Origin: Pseudoxanthomonas suwonensis
GTDB taxonomy: Bacteria; Pseudomonadota; Gammaproteobacteria; Xanthomonadales; Xanthomonadaceae
Reading direction: 5' to 3'
NCBI GenBank assembly: GCA_003240695.1
Contig: QFNC01000001.1
Location: 62,001-126,000, forward strand
Length of the DNA: 64,000 nucleotides
Part shown: in pieces, positions 33,725 through 40,099 of the stretch
Position numbering within the stretch: the first letter of the stretch is position 1
Layout of the letters: every line of letters starts with the position of its first letter
Notes under the pieces: model-generated
Database searches by the model: none
Seen by the model: the letters and a program-made list of their open reading frames with translations, nothing else
Told to the model about the DNA's origin: nothing
Program-made: the position numbers and the translations under genes

Positions 33725-34366
33725 TCATCGATTCGGTCGGATCAGGCCGCAATACAGGCCTTCGATGGCGAAATCCTGCCCCGGTTGCACCACGATCGGG
33801 GCGTAGTCGGGGTTGCGCGGCAGCAGGCGGATGCCGTCCTTGCCGGGTTTGAACAGCTTGACGGTGATTTCGTCATCGATGCGGGCCACCACGATCTGGC
33901 CGCTGCGGGCATCGGCGGCGCGGTGCACGCCGATCAGGTCGCCGTCGAAGATGCCTTCATCGCGCATCGAATCGCCCTTGACCCGCAGCAGATAGTCGGG
34001 TGTGGGCGAGAACAGCACGCGATCCAGGATCAGCAGGTCGTCCGAGCCGATGTCGGCGCCGATGGGCACGCCGGCCGCCACTTGGCCCAGAACCGGCAGC
34101 TGCAGGGCGTTGTCGCCGAGTGCGGGCAAGTCCAGCGATGTCTGCGGCGATGCGACCGGCGCGAGCACGCGCAGCCCGCGCGCCTTGCCCGGGATGCGCT
34201 GGATGGCACCTGCGGCTTCCAGGGCTTCCAGATGGTATTGCGCGGCGCGCACGCCCTTGAAGCCGAAGGCCTTCGCGATTTCGGTCTGCGCGGGGGGCAG
34301 GCCGTCCGCTTCGATGCGTTCGGCGATGAAGGCCAGGATGGCGGATTGGGTGGCAGTCAGCGGCAT
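33725..34366 (-). CDS. lexA: SOS repressor LexA
   Basis: LexA represses SOS genes until RecA filaments trigger autocleavage. The 213-residue product has an N-terminal winged helix ('LPPAQTEIAKAFGFKGVRAA'), the cleavage bond Ala98-Gly99 in 'QVAAGVP', catalytic Ser132 ('VKGDSMRDEGI') and Lys170 ('DEITVKLF'). The frame is open 12 codons upstream, but the ATG at 34366 gives the conserved 'MPLTATQSAILAFIA' start and leaves the operator outside the gene. It heads a lexA-recA-recX block. Confidence 0.97.
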   Translation of the reverse strand: MPLTATQSAILAFIAERIEADGLPPAQTEIAKAFGFKGVRAAQYHLEALEAAGAIQRIPGKARGLRVLAPVASPQTSLDLPALGDNALQLPVLGQVAAGVPIGADIGSDDLLILDRVLFSPTPDYLLRVKGDSMRDEGIFDGDLIGVHRAADARSGQIVVARIDDEITVKLFKPGKDGIRLLPRNPDYAPIVVQPGQDFAIEGLYCGLIRPNR

Positions 34367-34372
34367 GGTGGG

Positions 34373-34387
34373 TAGTATTACCACTAA
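34373..34387 (-). promoter_or_regulatory. LexA operator
   Basis: On the minus strand the sequence is TTAG-TGGTAA-TACTA, an exact match to the TTAG-N6-TACTA motif reported for Xylella/Xanthomonas LexA. It lies seven bases before the lexA start codon, consistent with autorepression. It also lies upstream of the divergent small ORF/CorA pair, about 160 bases away. Confidence 0.85.
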
Positions 34388-34548
34388 TGACTTGTTGGTC
34401 AAGCGGCTGTGCGCTTCGACCAGTCTGCGGAGTGCCGTTCATGCAGGACTGATCTGTATCAGTGGACGCCGCCGCGGCCGAGTGTATGAATGTGCCTCTC
34501 ACGCCGTCCTGACTATGGTCCGGCCTTGCACAGCAGACACGGTGTTCC

Positions 34549-34698
34549 ATGCAGATGGTCGATCTCGAGTTGTTCGCACGCCACCGCAGCTCCGCGGAAC
34601 TGGCCGTGGGCGAAAAACGGTTGTTGGCCACGCGGGTGACCGACGTTCGAGCTCTGCTGACACGGTTCCGGCACGTTCCTGAAGCGATGCGGTCATGA
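34549..34698 (+). CDS. Small ORF coupled to the CorA gene
   Basis: This 49-residue ORF (start 'MQMVDLELFARHRS', end 'RFRHVPEAMRS') is predicted to be an Arg/Leu/Glu-rich helical protein with no signal, Cys or membrane segment. I do not recognise it. Its TGA at 34696 overlaps the ATG of the transporter at 34695 (ATGA), the arrangement of translational coupling, which is the main support for it being translated. The upstream ribosome site is weak. It could be a regulatory leader peptide or a small partner of the transporter. Confidence 0.45.
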   Translation: MQMVDLELFARHRSSAELAVGEKRLLATRVTDVRALLTRFRHVPEAMRS

Positions 34699-35729
34699 CG
34701 GGATCCGAGTCGGCGTCGTCAACGATAACGGCATCGGCCGGACTGGACGATGCGTCCGCGACCGCGGCAGCGCAGTTGCTGGCCACGCTGTACTGTCCGG
34801 ACGGACACGATCGCGAATTGACACCCGATGCCCTGCATCGGCCGGAAGCGGAGCAGGGGCTGCTGTGGGTGGACGTGGCAGGCAGCGTGGACATCGGGGA
34901 TCTGTGCGCACGGCTGCACATTCCCGAGGCGGTGCGCACACCCGCCTTCGCCGACGGCACTTCGCCGCGCATCGGCCTGGATGGCGACTACGTGTGGTGC
35001 CAGGTGGCCGTGATCGTGCATGCGGGAGAGCTGTCCTTCGCCGGTCGGATGCTGCGCATCCTGGCCGGACCCGGCTTCGTGGTCACCCAGCACGTGGCGC
35101 AGATCGATTTCCTGCAGGCGCTGCGCGAGCGCGAACGCGGACGCACGCGTCTCGGCACGTTGGCCGCGCCCTTGTTCCTCGCCTCGCTGCTGCACTGGGT
35201 GATCGAGTCGTATTTCGATGCGGTGATGACTTTCGAGGCGGCACTGGAGCGCATCGAATCGGACATCCTGGAAGACCGTCACGACGAGGATTCGCTGCGC
35301 CTGGGCATCATGCGCCGTGCTGCCGCGCGCATGCGCCGCATGCTGGGTGCGCACCGGTTCGTGTTCGCCAGCCTGGGGCGTCCGGACTTCCTGCCCGAAG
35401 CCGACGCCCAGACGCAGGCGTCGCTGCTGGCTCTGGAAGCCCAGTTCCAGCATGCCACCGATGCGGTCGAGAATGCGCGGGAACTGGTGGTGGGCACCCT
35501 GGACGTGCTGACCAACCGCATTGCACTGCGCACCAACCGCAGCATGCGCCTGCTCACCTTCGCGGCGGTGGTGTTCGGTCTGCTGTCGGTGTTCGCGGGG
35601 GTGATGGGTATGAACTTCCAGGCCGGGCTGTTCGATTCGGGCGATCGCGGCTTTTACGTCACCGTCGGCGCGATGCTGGCAGGTGCGGTGCTGGCGCTGC
35701 TGCTCGGCATCCGCCGTCACTGGTTCTAG
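34695..35729 (+). CDS. CorA-family divalent metal transporter
   Basis: CorA-family proteins form pentameric Mg2+/Co2+ channels; the ZntB branch moves Zn2+. The 344-residue product has a large cytoplasmic N-terminal domain, a long amphipathic stalk helix (about residues 195-290) and two C-terminal transmembrane helices. The signature Gly-Met-Asn is present in 'FAGVMGMNFQ', and the C-terminus is basic ('RRHWF'). Which metal it moves cannot be read from sequence. Translation appears coupled to the 49-codon ORF upstream. Confidence 0.88.
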   Translation: MTGSESASSTITASAGLDDASATAAAQLLATLYCPDGHDRELTPDALHRPEAEQGLLWVDVAGSVDIGDLCARLHIPEAVRTPAFADGTSPRIGLDGDYVWCQVAVIVHAGELSFAGRMLRILAGPGFVVTQHVAQIDFLQALRERERGRTRLGTLAAPLFLASLLHWVIESYFDAVMTFEAALERIESDILEDRHDEDSLRLGIMRRAAARMRRMLGAHRFVFASLGRPDFLPEADAQTQASLLALEAQFQHATDAVENARELVVGTLDVLTNRIALRTNRSMRLLTFAAVVFGLLSVFAGVMGMNFQAGLFDSGDRGFYVTVGAMLAGAVLALLLGIRRHWF

Positions 35730-35746
35730 CCGTGGCGCGTGCACGC

Positions 35747-36030
35747 ATGCCGGCACTGCTGATCTTCGACGTGATGAACCACTTCGATTTCCCGGGTGAT
35801 GCAGCACTGGGCGCGCAGGTCGGCGCTGGGCAGGCGCATCCGGCTGCTGCGTGCGCGTTTCGACCAGGCACGCAGGCCGGTGATCTACGTCAACGACAAC
35901 TGCACGGAATGGCAGGGCGGGTTCGCCGATCTGGTGGCGGCTTGCCGGACTGGCAGCCGATTCCTGCCTGCTGGCCACGGCGTTGGATGCGCACATGCGC
36001 GACCTTCCGCTGTGGGTTACGGCCGAGCAG
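35747..36030 (+). pseudogene. Isochorismatase-family hydrolase remnant
   Basis: The fragment starts like a cysteine hydrolase of the isochorismatase family ('MPALLIFDVMNHFDFPG', with the catalytic Asp). It changes frame near 35815 to 'RRPVIYVNDNCTEWQGGF', then changes again near 35945 to 'LAGLAADSCLLATALDAHM', where the nucleophile Cys motif should be. About 50 residues expected between the second and third pieces are missing. The third piece runs directly into an unrelated coding segment. It is therefore a decayed gene with one indel and one internal deletion. Confidence 0.7.
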
Positions 36031-36582
36031 TTCGGGCGCAGCCAGCGGGATTGGCGCGCGCGCCTGTATCGCACCCCGAACGGCTATCGGTTGATGGCCA
36101 CCCATCGCCGGAATGCGCCGGATGATCCGGCCGTTGCGGATGCATTCGAAGCATTGGGCGTGGATACGGTGTACCGCGAACTGTGCCGGCAGCAGCAGTG
36201 CTTCCGTGCCCGGTTCACTGCCAAGCCGTGGCGCATCGGCATCCATGACAAGCTGAAACCGGCGTATGCGGCATGGCAGCCAGAGCATGCGCAATTGCCG
36301 CAGCGGCAGGCGTGGATTGCCGGATACGAGCGCAAGGCCAGCGAGCACGCGGCCTGCCACTATCGGGAAACGCTGGGCAAGGGGCGCGACGATGCGGACA
36401 TCCTGCCGGTTGTCGAACTGCACGACCGGCTGTGCCACGCGCAGCAGAAGCAGTTGCCATTGGCGTGCAGCATGACTCACGGCCGCGGCCAACGGGCATA
36501 CCGCAACCAGCCGTCCGCGCGTGGCAGGCACATTGCGGCACGAAAAAGCCGGCGCTGGGCCGGCTTTTTGCAACGTGCTTGA
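36031..36582 (+). pseudogene. 5'-truncated hypothetical gene
   Basis: From about residue 16 of the open frame, the protein ('FGRSQRDWRARLYRTPNGY', 'FEALGVDTVYRELC', 'QQQCFRARFTAKPWRIGI') resembles an uncharacterised Xanthomonadaceae protein whose start is absent. The frame enters directly from the isochorismatase remnant. At the 3' end it runs past a recognisable 'QKQLPLA' end into non-homologous residues that overlap the terminator, suggesting the original stop was also lost. I cannot assign a function. Confidence 0.5.
36543..36569. terminator. Bidirectional rho-independent terminator
   Basis: An 11-bp perfect stem (36543-36553 with 36559-36569) around the loop GCTGG is flanked by AAAAA on the left and TTTTT on the right. 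It could end the remnant transcript on the plus strand and the tRNA-Val transcript on the minus strand. Confidence 0.9.
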
Positions 36583-36587
36583 TGTCA

Positions 36588-36662
36588 TGGTGGGCGGTGC
36601 AGGGATCGAACCTGCGACCCTTGCCGTGTGAAGGCAATGCTCTACCGCTGAGCTAACCGCCC
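36588..36662 (-). tRNA. tRNA-Val (CAC)
   Basis: On the minus strand the acceptor stem is GGGCGGT/ACCGCCC. The anticodon stem TTGCC/GGCAA encloses loop TTCACAC with anticodon CAC (reading GUG), and the T-loop is TTCGATC. The discriminator is A and CCA is encoded at 36588-36590. Confidence 0.95.
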
Positions 36663-36734
36663 GAAGGCGCGCCAGTGTACGCATTCGGACTCCGGCGGGC
36701 AAGCGGCCTGCACGCGCGCAATCGACTGGCAGGT

Positions 36735-37586
36735 CTATTCGACCTGATCGCGGGCATAGGCGGCATCCAGCGCTTCCATCGCGTCCAGCGGCTTCAGCTT
36801 GGCGGCGGTGTCGAAGGCCTCGGCCGCGTCGTCCTCGCGCTTGTGGCTGTACACCAGCAGCAGCAGGTTGCCGTGTTCGATGTGGGCGATCGGGGAGGTC
36901 GGGGTCAGCTTCAAGGCTTCCTTGATGTGCTTTTCCGCTTCGCCGGCCTTGGCACCATAAGTCAGCCCGCCGATCATCGCGCCGACCTTGCCGATGATCT
37001 CGGCGTGGTACAGCGCCAGCGCGGTGTGGGCTTCGGCATGCTTCGGGGCCAGCTTCAGCGCCTGTTCCAGCGACGTGCGCACCTTGCCGGCGATCCCCTG
37101 CTTGAGTGCCTTGGTGATCGACAGCCCCTGGCTGTAGCGGCCCAGCGCGAAGGCGTGGCGATAGTGGCTGTTGGCCTCGTCCGGCAGTGCGGCGATGGCG
37201 GCTTCGGCGGCCTTGGCGCCCTGTTCGAAGCGCTTCAGCTTTTCCACCGGGTCATCCACCAGGTGCGTGGCATGGATGCCGATGGCCTTGACCGCGACCG
37301 AGGCGCCGACCGGGCCCAGCCGCATCCCGGCGTCCCAGGCCTGCTGGAAATCGCCACGGTGGAACGCACGCCAGGCGTCCTGCAAGGCATTGGCCAGTCC
37401 ATCGGCATCCAGATCAGGAGCCTGCTCGCCGGCCGTACGCAGCAGGGCGGTGGCGCGCTTGCCATCAGGGAAGGGTTCCTGGTCGCCGGCATGCAGCTTG
37501 GGCCAGGTTTTCTTCAATGCATCGCCGGCATAGTCGTAGTCGGCCTGTTTGTAGGGAAACGCGGTCCAGCTGGATTTGGCGGCCAT
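36735..37586 (-). CDS. Tetratricopeptide-repeat protein
   Basis: The 283-residue product has no signal peptide or membrane segment and is predicted all-helical. TPR-like units are visible at 'FHRGDFQQAWDAGMRLGP', 'LEQALKLAPKHAEAHTALAL' and 'EKHIKEALKLTPTSPIAHIE'. Such repeats mediate protein-protein contacts; the partner is unknown. The start at 37586 ('MAAKSSWTAFPY') is preferred over an in-frame start 25 codons upstream because it lies near the tail of an A/T-rich leader. It is 72 bases upstream of tRNA-Val, divergent from the truncated lacI-type gene. Confidence 0.8.
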   Translation of the reverse strand: MAAKSSWTAFPYKQADYDYAGDALKKTWPKLHAGDQEPFPDGKRATALLRTAGEQAPDLDADGLANALQDAWRAFHRGDFQQAWDAGMRLGPVGASVAVKAIGIHATHLVDDPVEKLKRFEQGAKAAEAAIAALPDEANSHYRHAFALGRYSQGLSITKALKQGIAGKVRTSLEQALKLAPKHAEAHTALALYHAEIIGKVGAMIGGLTYGAKAGEAEKHIKEALKLTPTSPIAHIEHGNLLLLVYSHKREDDAAEAFDTAAKLKPLDAMEALDAAYARDQVE

Positions 37587-37810
37587 GATGTCTTCGCATG
37601 TACGGAACGGAAGCCGGATCGTAGCGCGATGCGCGGGCTTCGCAGAAGACGCCATCGACACGGACCAGACCCTTGCCAGTCCGGCGAATCATGCTGCTGT
37701 TCACAACCGGATGACCTTGGTTTCGACCTGAATTCATATGTGGATCAATGGGTTGGATAAAAATGGCGCAGTCTTGCGTACTGCGCGTGGGCCGCGTTTT
37801 GAAATATTCA

Positions 37811-37824
37811 TGTAAACGTTTACA
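37811..37824. promoter_or_regulatory. LacI/GalR-type operator
   Basis: The 14-base perfect palindrome TGTAAACGTTTACA has the central CG and spacing of LacI/GalR-family operators. It lies 41 bases before the start of the truncated LacI-type gene, suggesting autoregulation. Confidence 0.75.
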
Positions 37825-37864
37825 TTCCATCGCCAACGTGCCGCCGGGGGAGTTCGACACCACA

Positions 37865-38190
37865 ATGGCCAGCAGCATCAAAGATGTTGCCCGGGAGGTT
37901 GCGGTATCCGTGGCCACGGTGTCGCGTGCATTGAACGGCCATCGCAACTTGACCGAAGACGTGCGGCGCCGGGTCCAGGCTGCGGCGCAGCGACTGTCAT
38001 ACACGCCGCACCATGCGGCACGCAGCCGCAGCAGTCGTCGCACCAACACCATCGGCGTGGTGCTGCCGGATCTGCATGGCGAATATTTCTCCGAACTGAT
38101 GCGCGGCATCGATTCGGCAGCACGCACGGATGGCAAGCAGTTGCTGGTGTCGGGCTTCCTCGGCGAACCCGGCGAGCTGGTGCGCATTGT
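37865..38190 (+). pseudogene. LacI-family regulator truncated by the prophage
   Basis: The N-terminus is a clear LacI/GalR helix-turn-helix ('SIKDVAREVAVSVATVSRAL') with hinge helix ('YTPHHAARSRSSRRTNTIG') and the first part of the sugar-binding domain ('VVLPDLHGEYFSELMRGID'). Homology ends near residue 105 ('GFLGEPGELV'), where the sequence passes into the prophage left end. The frame stays open to 38356, but the extra residues come from phage DNA. The missing roughly 230 residues are probably at the right prophage end, outside the window. The gene lies downstream of a matching operator. Confidence 0.8.
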
Positions 38191-38194
38191 TCTT

Positions 38195-38222
38195 CGCCGA
38201 CAGCGGCGAACGGCTGTCGGCG
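38195..38222. repeat. Inverted repeat at the prophage left junction
   Basis: A perfect 10-bp inverted repeat (CGCCGACAGC / GCTGTCGGCG) with an 8-base spacer lies where LacI homology ends. It could be an integrase arm or core site, or the end of the disrupted gene's DNA. A matching attR sequence would be needed to decide. Confidence 0.4.
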
Positions 38223-38241
38223 TGAGCCGAAGCCAGGCAAC

Positions 38242-38263
38242 AAAAAACCCCGCTTGCGCGAGG
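38242..38263 (-). terminator. Terminator of the leftward phage operon
   Basis: On the minus strand CCTCGC-GCAA-GCGGGG forms a 6-bp stem with one T-G pair, followed by six T residues. It lies about 60 bases after the last leftward phage gene and would end the PL transcript just inside the prophage boundary. Confidence 0.75.
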
Positions 38264-38324
38264 TCTCATGCTTCAAGCCTTGGTGCCCAGGAGAGGCACC
38301 AGGATTCATTGTCACAGCTGCGTT

Positions 38325-38531
38325 TCAGCGTTCCGTGGCGTAATTGTGGCGCTTGACCATGCGATCCCGATACGCCACCAGGTCGCCTGCGATCCACGAC
38401 GCCGGACGTTGACTGACACGAGCTGGGAAGCCGGGCGCGCACGCGATGTTGCGCAGGAACCTGTCCTTCGACAGTCCGAACAGCTTGGCTGCCTCGCCCG
38501 CACCAACCGCCTGCATCTCCCAAGGTATCAT
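38325..38531 (-). CDS. AlpA/excisionase-like DNA-binding protein
   Basis: The 68-residue product contains 'GAGEAAKLFGLSKDRFLRN', a winged-helix/MerR-like recognition motif of the AlpA/excisionase kind, followed by the basic 'YRDRMVKRHNYATER' tail. The ATG at 38531 overlaps the stop of the upstream gene (ATGA), which fixes the start. It is the last gene of the leftward operon, next to the prophage end, where lambdoid phages keep xis, so an excisionase role is reasonable. No integrase is visible beside it. Confidence 0.55.
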   Translation of the reverse strand: MIPWEMQAVGAGEAAKLFGLSKDRFLRNIACAPGFPARVSQRPASWIAGDLVAYRDRMVKRHNYATER

Positions 38532-38800
38532 GGCTTGACATCCTCTCTTGCGTTCTGCAACCGCCATAGTCGCTTTGCATCCTGAATGCTTCGCTTTCTC
38601 CAGCCAGGCGCGAAAGGACGCTCACAGCGTTGGTTGTCTGCAAAGTTCTCGCCGCACCTGAGGCAGGTCTTACTAGAGCCGTCCCACTCGTAATGCCAGC
38701 AGGTGAACCATGTCTTCTTTTTGCATGTCGTGCATTTGAGCCGCAGCAGTTTTCGTGCGATAGGTGATGGTGCCAGAATGTGCAGATTGTTCATTTTCAC
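38528..38800 (-). CDS. Zinc-ribbon protein
   Basis: The product (about 90 residues) carries two Cys pairs in zinc-ribbon spacing, 'CTTCKKKTWFTCWHYE' and 'CLRCGENF', then a basic C-terminal half ('PGWRKRSIQDAKRLWRLQNA'). This suggests nucleic-acid binding. A second in-frame ATG lies two codons in. It is the first gene on the operon side of the cassette array's left half-site and is coupled (ATGA) to the AlpA-like gene. It belongs to the phage backbone rather than to a cassette, because no complete attC follows it. Confidence 0.6.
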   Translation of the reverse strand: MKMNNLHILAPSPIARKLLRLKCTTCKKKTWFTCWHYEWDGSSKTCLRCGENFADNQRCERPFAPGWRKRSIQDAKRLWRLQNAREDVKP

Positions 38801-38826
38801 CTCGTTACGCCGTTACGCCTCTTGTT

Positions 38827-39345
38827 TCAGGTCGAACGTGTGTTAGACCGCATGAAAACTAGCCAGTGCGTCATGCCGCGCCGGCCTGCGGATTGGCCGA
38901 ACAGCGGCTTTTCCGGCGTCAGCTCCAGCACCTCGCGCAAGGCCACCTGTGTTTCGTTCCACTTGAAAACCAGCACGCCTTCAGGCTCCAGCACGCGGAA
39001 GCACTCGGCAAAGCCGCGGCGAAGATCTTCGCGCCAGTCGCTGCCCAACTTTCCGTACCGCGCCGCGAGCCACGAGCGCGGCCCGGCCTGCACCAGGTGC
39101 GGCGGGTCAAAGGCCACGAGCCGGAACGTAGCGTCGGCATACGGCAGGTCGCGGAAGTCCAACATCACGTCCGGCTCGATGCGCAGGGTTCGCTGGCCAG
39201 TCGGGTTGCCGCGCGAGTTGTCGGTGACGGTCAGCGTTTCGCTGCGCAAGTCGCCGAACACCACGGCCGGGTGCTCGCGGTCAAACCACATGCTGCGCGG
39301 TCCGCAGCAGGGGTCGAGCACTCGCTTGTCTGTCGTCTCGGTCAT
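38827..39345 (-). CDS. SAM-dependent methyltransferase (cassette 11)
   Basis: The 172-residue product starts 'MTETTDKRVLDPCCGPRSMWF', where the Asp-Pro-Cys-Cys-Gly resembles SAM motif I of adenine-type methylases. The 'LVAFDPPHLVQAGP' segment resembles catalytic motif IV (DPPH variant of DPPY). It could methylate DNA or a small molecule; no target-recognition domain is visible. The start follows a GAGGAAG ribosome site; the frame is open 13 codons upstream into the attC. Its last eight residues are read through the left half-site. Confidence 0.7.
   Translation of the reverse strand: MTETTDKRVLDPCCGPRSMWFDREHPAVVFGDLRSETLTVTDNSRGNPTGQRTLRIEPDVMLDFRDLPYADATFRLVAFDPPHLVQAGPRSWLAARYGKLGSDWREDLRRGFAECFRVLEPEGVLVFKWNETQVALREVLELTPEKPLFGQSAGRRGMTHWLVFMRSNTRST
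38840..38847 (-). repeat. Left half attC (R'' box only)
   Basis: Only the box adjoining cassette 11 (plus-strand GTTAGACC) survives. The inner arms and the distal box expected to its left are absent, and the sequence passes into the phage zinc-ribbon gene. It marks the distal end of the array. Confidence 0.6.
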
Positions 39346-39366
39346 CTTCACTTCCTCGCCAATGCG

Positions 39367-39426
39367 GTCTAACAAGGCGTTCAAGCCGAACCCGCTTCGC
39401 GGGTCGGCTTAACTTCGGTGTTAGGC
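39367..39426 (-). repeat. attC site 1 (60 bp)
   Basis: The boxes are GTCTAAC and GTTAGGC. The inner arms are AAGCCG and CGGCTT, with inner CCCGC/GCGGG around a TTC apex and unpaired A bases on one arm, the extrahelical feature used by integron integrases. It separates cassettes 10 and 11. Confidence 0.9.
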
Positions 39427-39427
39427 G

Positions 39428-39643
39428 TCAGAACGGCAGTTCGCTGCCTGGCCGTAAGTCGGTGCGCTGGATGTTGTCCACCACTAGCGCGCCCACGCTT
39501 TCCATGACGATGAAGGTCTGCCCAGGATTTGCTCGCGCTAGCCTCTCGGCCTCTCGCGTCGCGCCATCCAGTGTGTTGTGCTTGTGCTGCGGGTTGTAGC
39601 CTTGCGGGTTCCAGACCAGCCAGAAAGGTTCGCGGTGTTGCAT
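39428..39643 (-). CDS. Small hypothetical protein (cassette 10)
   Basis: The 71-residue soluble product ('MQHREPFWLVWNPQGYNPQHK', then 'ATREAERLARANPGQTFIVME') resembles small phage proteins in which a short beta hairpin is followed by a helix and a strand, but I cannot name a family. It starts 8 bases after a CTGGAG ribosome site and 28 bases after attC 2. Its stop lies two bases outside attC 1. Function is unknown. Confidence 0.6.
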   Translation of the reverse strand: MQHREPFWLVWNPQGYNPQHKHNTLDGATREAERLARANPGQTFIVMESVGALVVDNIQRTDLRPGSELPF

Positions 39644-39670
39644 GTCGTTCTCCAGTTGTTATCGCGTGAC

Positions 39671-39787
39671 GCCTAACAAGGCGTTCAAGCCGAGCCCGCT
39701 TCGCGGCTTCGTGATAGTTCCGGCCAGACCATTTCCCCGGCGTCGGCAAAATGGTCGCAGCGGGCCGGCTTAACTCAGGCGTTAGGT
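39671..39787 (-). repeat. attC site 2 (117 bp)
   Basis: The boxes are GCCTAAC and GTTAGGT. An insertion-like central region (including 'GTGATAGTTCCGGCCAGACC' and 'GTCGGCAAAATGGTCGC') extends the variable terminal structure. It is nearly identical to attC 6, the other 117-bp copy. Confidence 0.85.
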
Positions 39788-39997
39788 TGCAAAAACCACC
39801 CCAGCAACTCCAAACGCAGCGAACAACATGGCAAGCAGAACGTTCAACCACATGCGCTTTGCGCACCATTTCGCTGTCTCGGCGCCGATGAACTTCCAGC
39901 GACGCTCTGACCTGTACTGGAGTGCCCACATTCCTGCGTTGATCACCGCCAACGCGCAGCAAGCAAATCCAATGGTTGCTAATTTGGTTTCGGGCAT
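39782..39997 (-). CDS. Small two-helix membrane protein (cassette 9)
   Basis: The 71-residue product has two predicted transmembrane helices (about residues 8-26 and 49-69) joined by a basic loop ('QYRSERRWKFIGAETAKWCAKR'-like). It starts after a GGAGACGAA ribosome site, and its last codons enter the attC box. Function is unknown. Small membrane proteins in phage early operons include superinfection-exclusion and membrane-stress factors, but nothing here points to one. Confidence 0.55.
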   Translation of the reverse strand: MPETKLATIGFACCALAVINAGMWALQYRSERRWKFIGAETAKWCAKRMWLNVLLAMLFAAFGVAGVVFAT

Positions 39998-40012
39998 ATT
40001 TCGTCTCCTGCA

Positions 40013-40099
40013 ACCTAACTACTCGTTCAACGCGACGCCGCTTCGTTATCTCTCTGCGCCGGGCGTCACAGGCGGCGCGCGTTAACTGAGGTGTTAGAC
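40013..40099 (-). repeat. attC site 3 (87 bp)
   Basis: The boxes are ACCTAAC and GTTAGAC. The inner arms are diverged (CAACGCGACGCCGC and GCGCGTTAAC). It belongs with attC 8 and 9 by size. The cytosine methyltransferase frame stops inside this site, whereas the overlapping ORF stops one base outside it. Confidence 0.8.

Noticed and set aside
38195..38222. Inverted repeat as a firm attL core
   Set aside because: Without the right junction the core cannot be identified, so it is listed only as a repeat.
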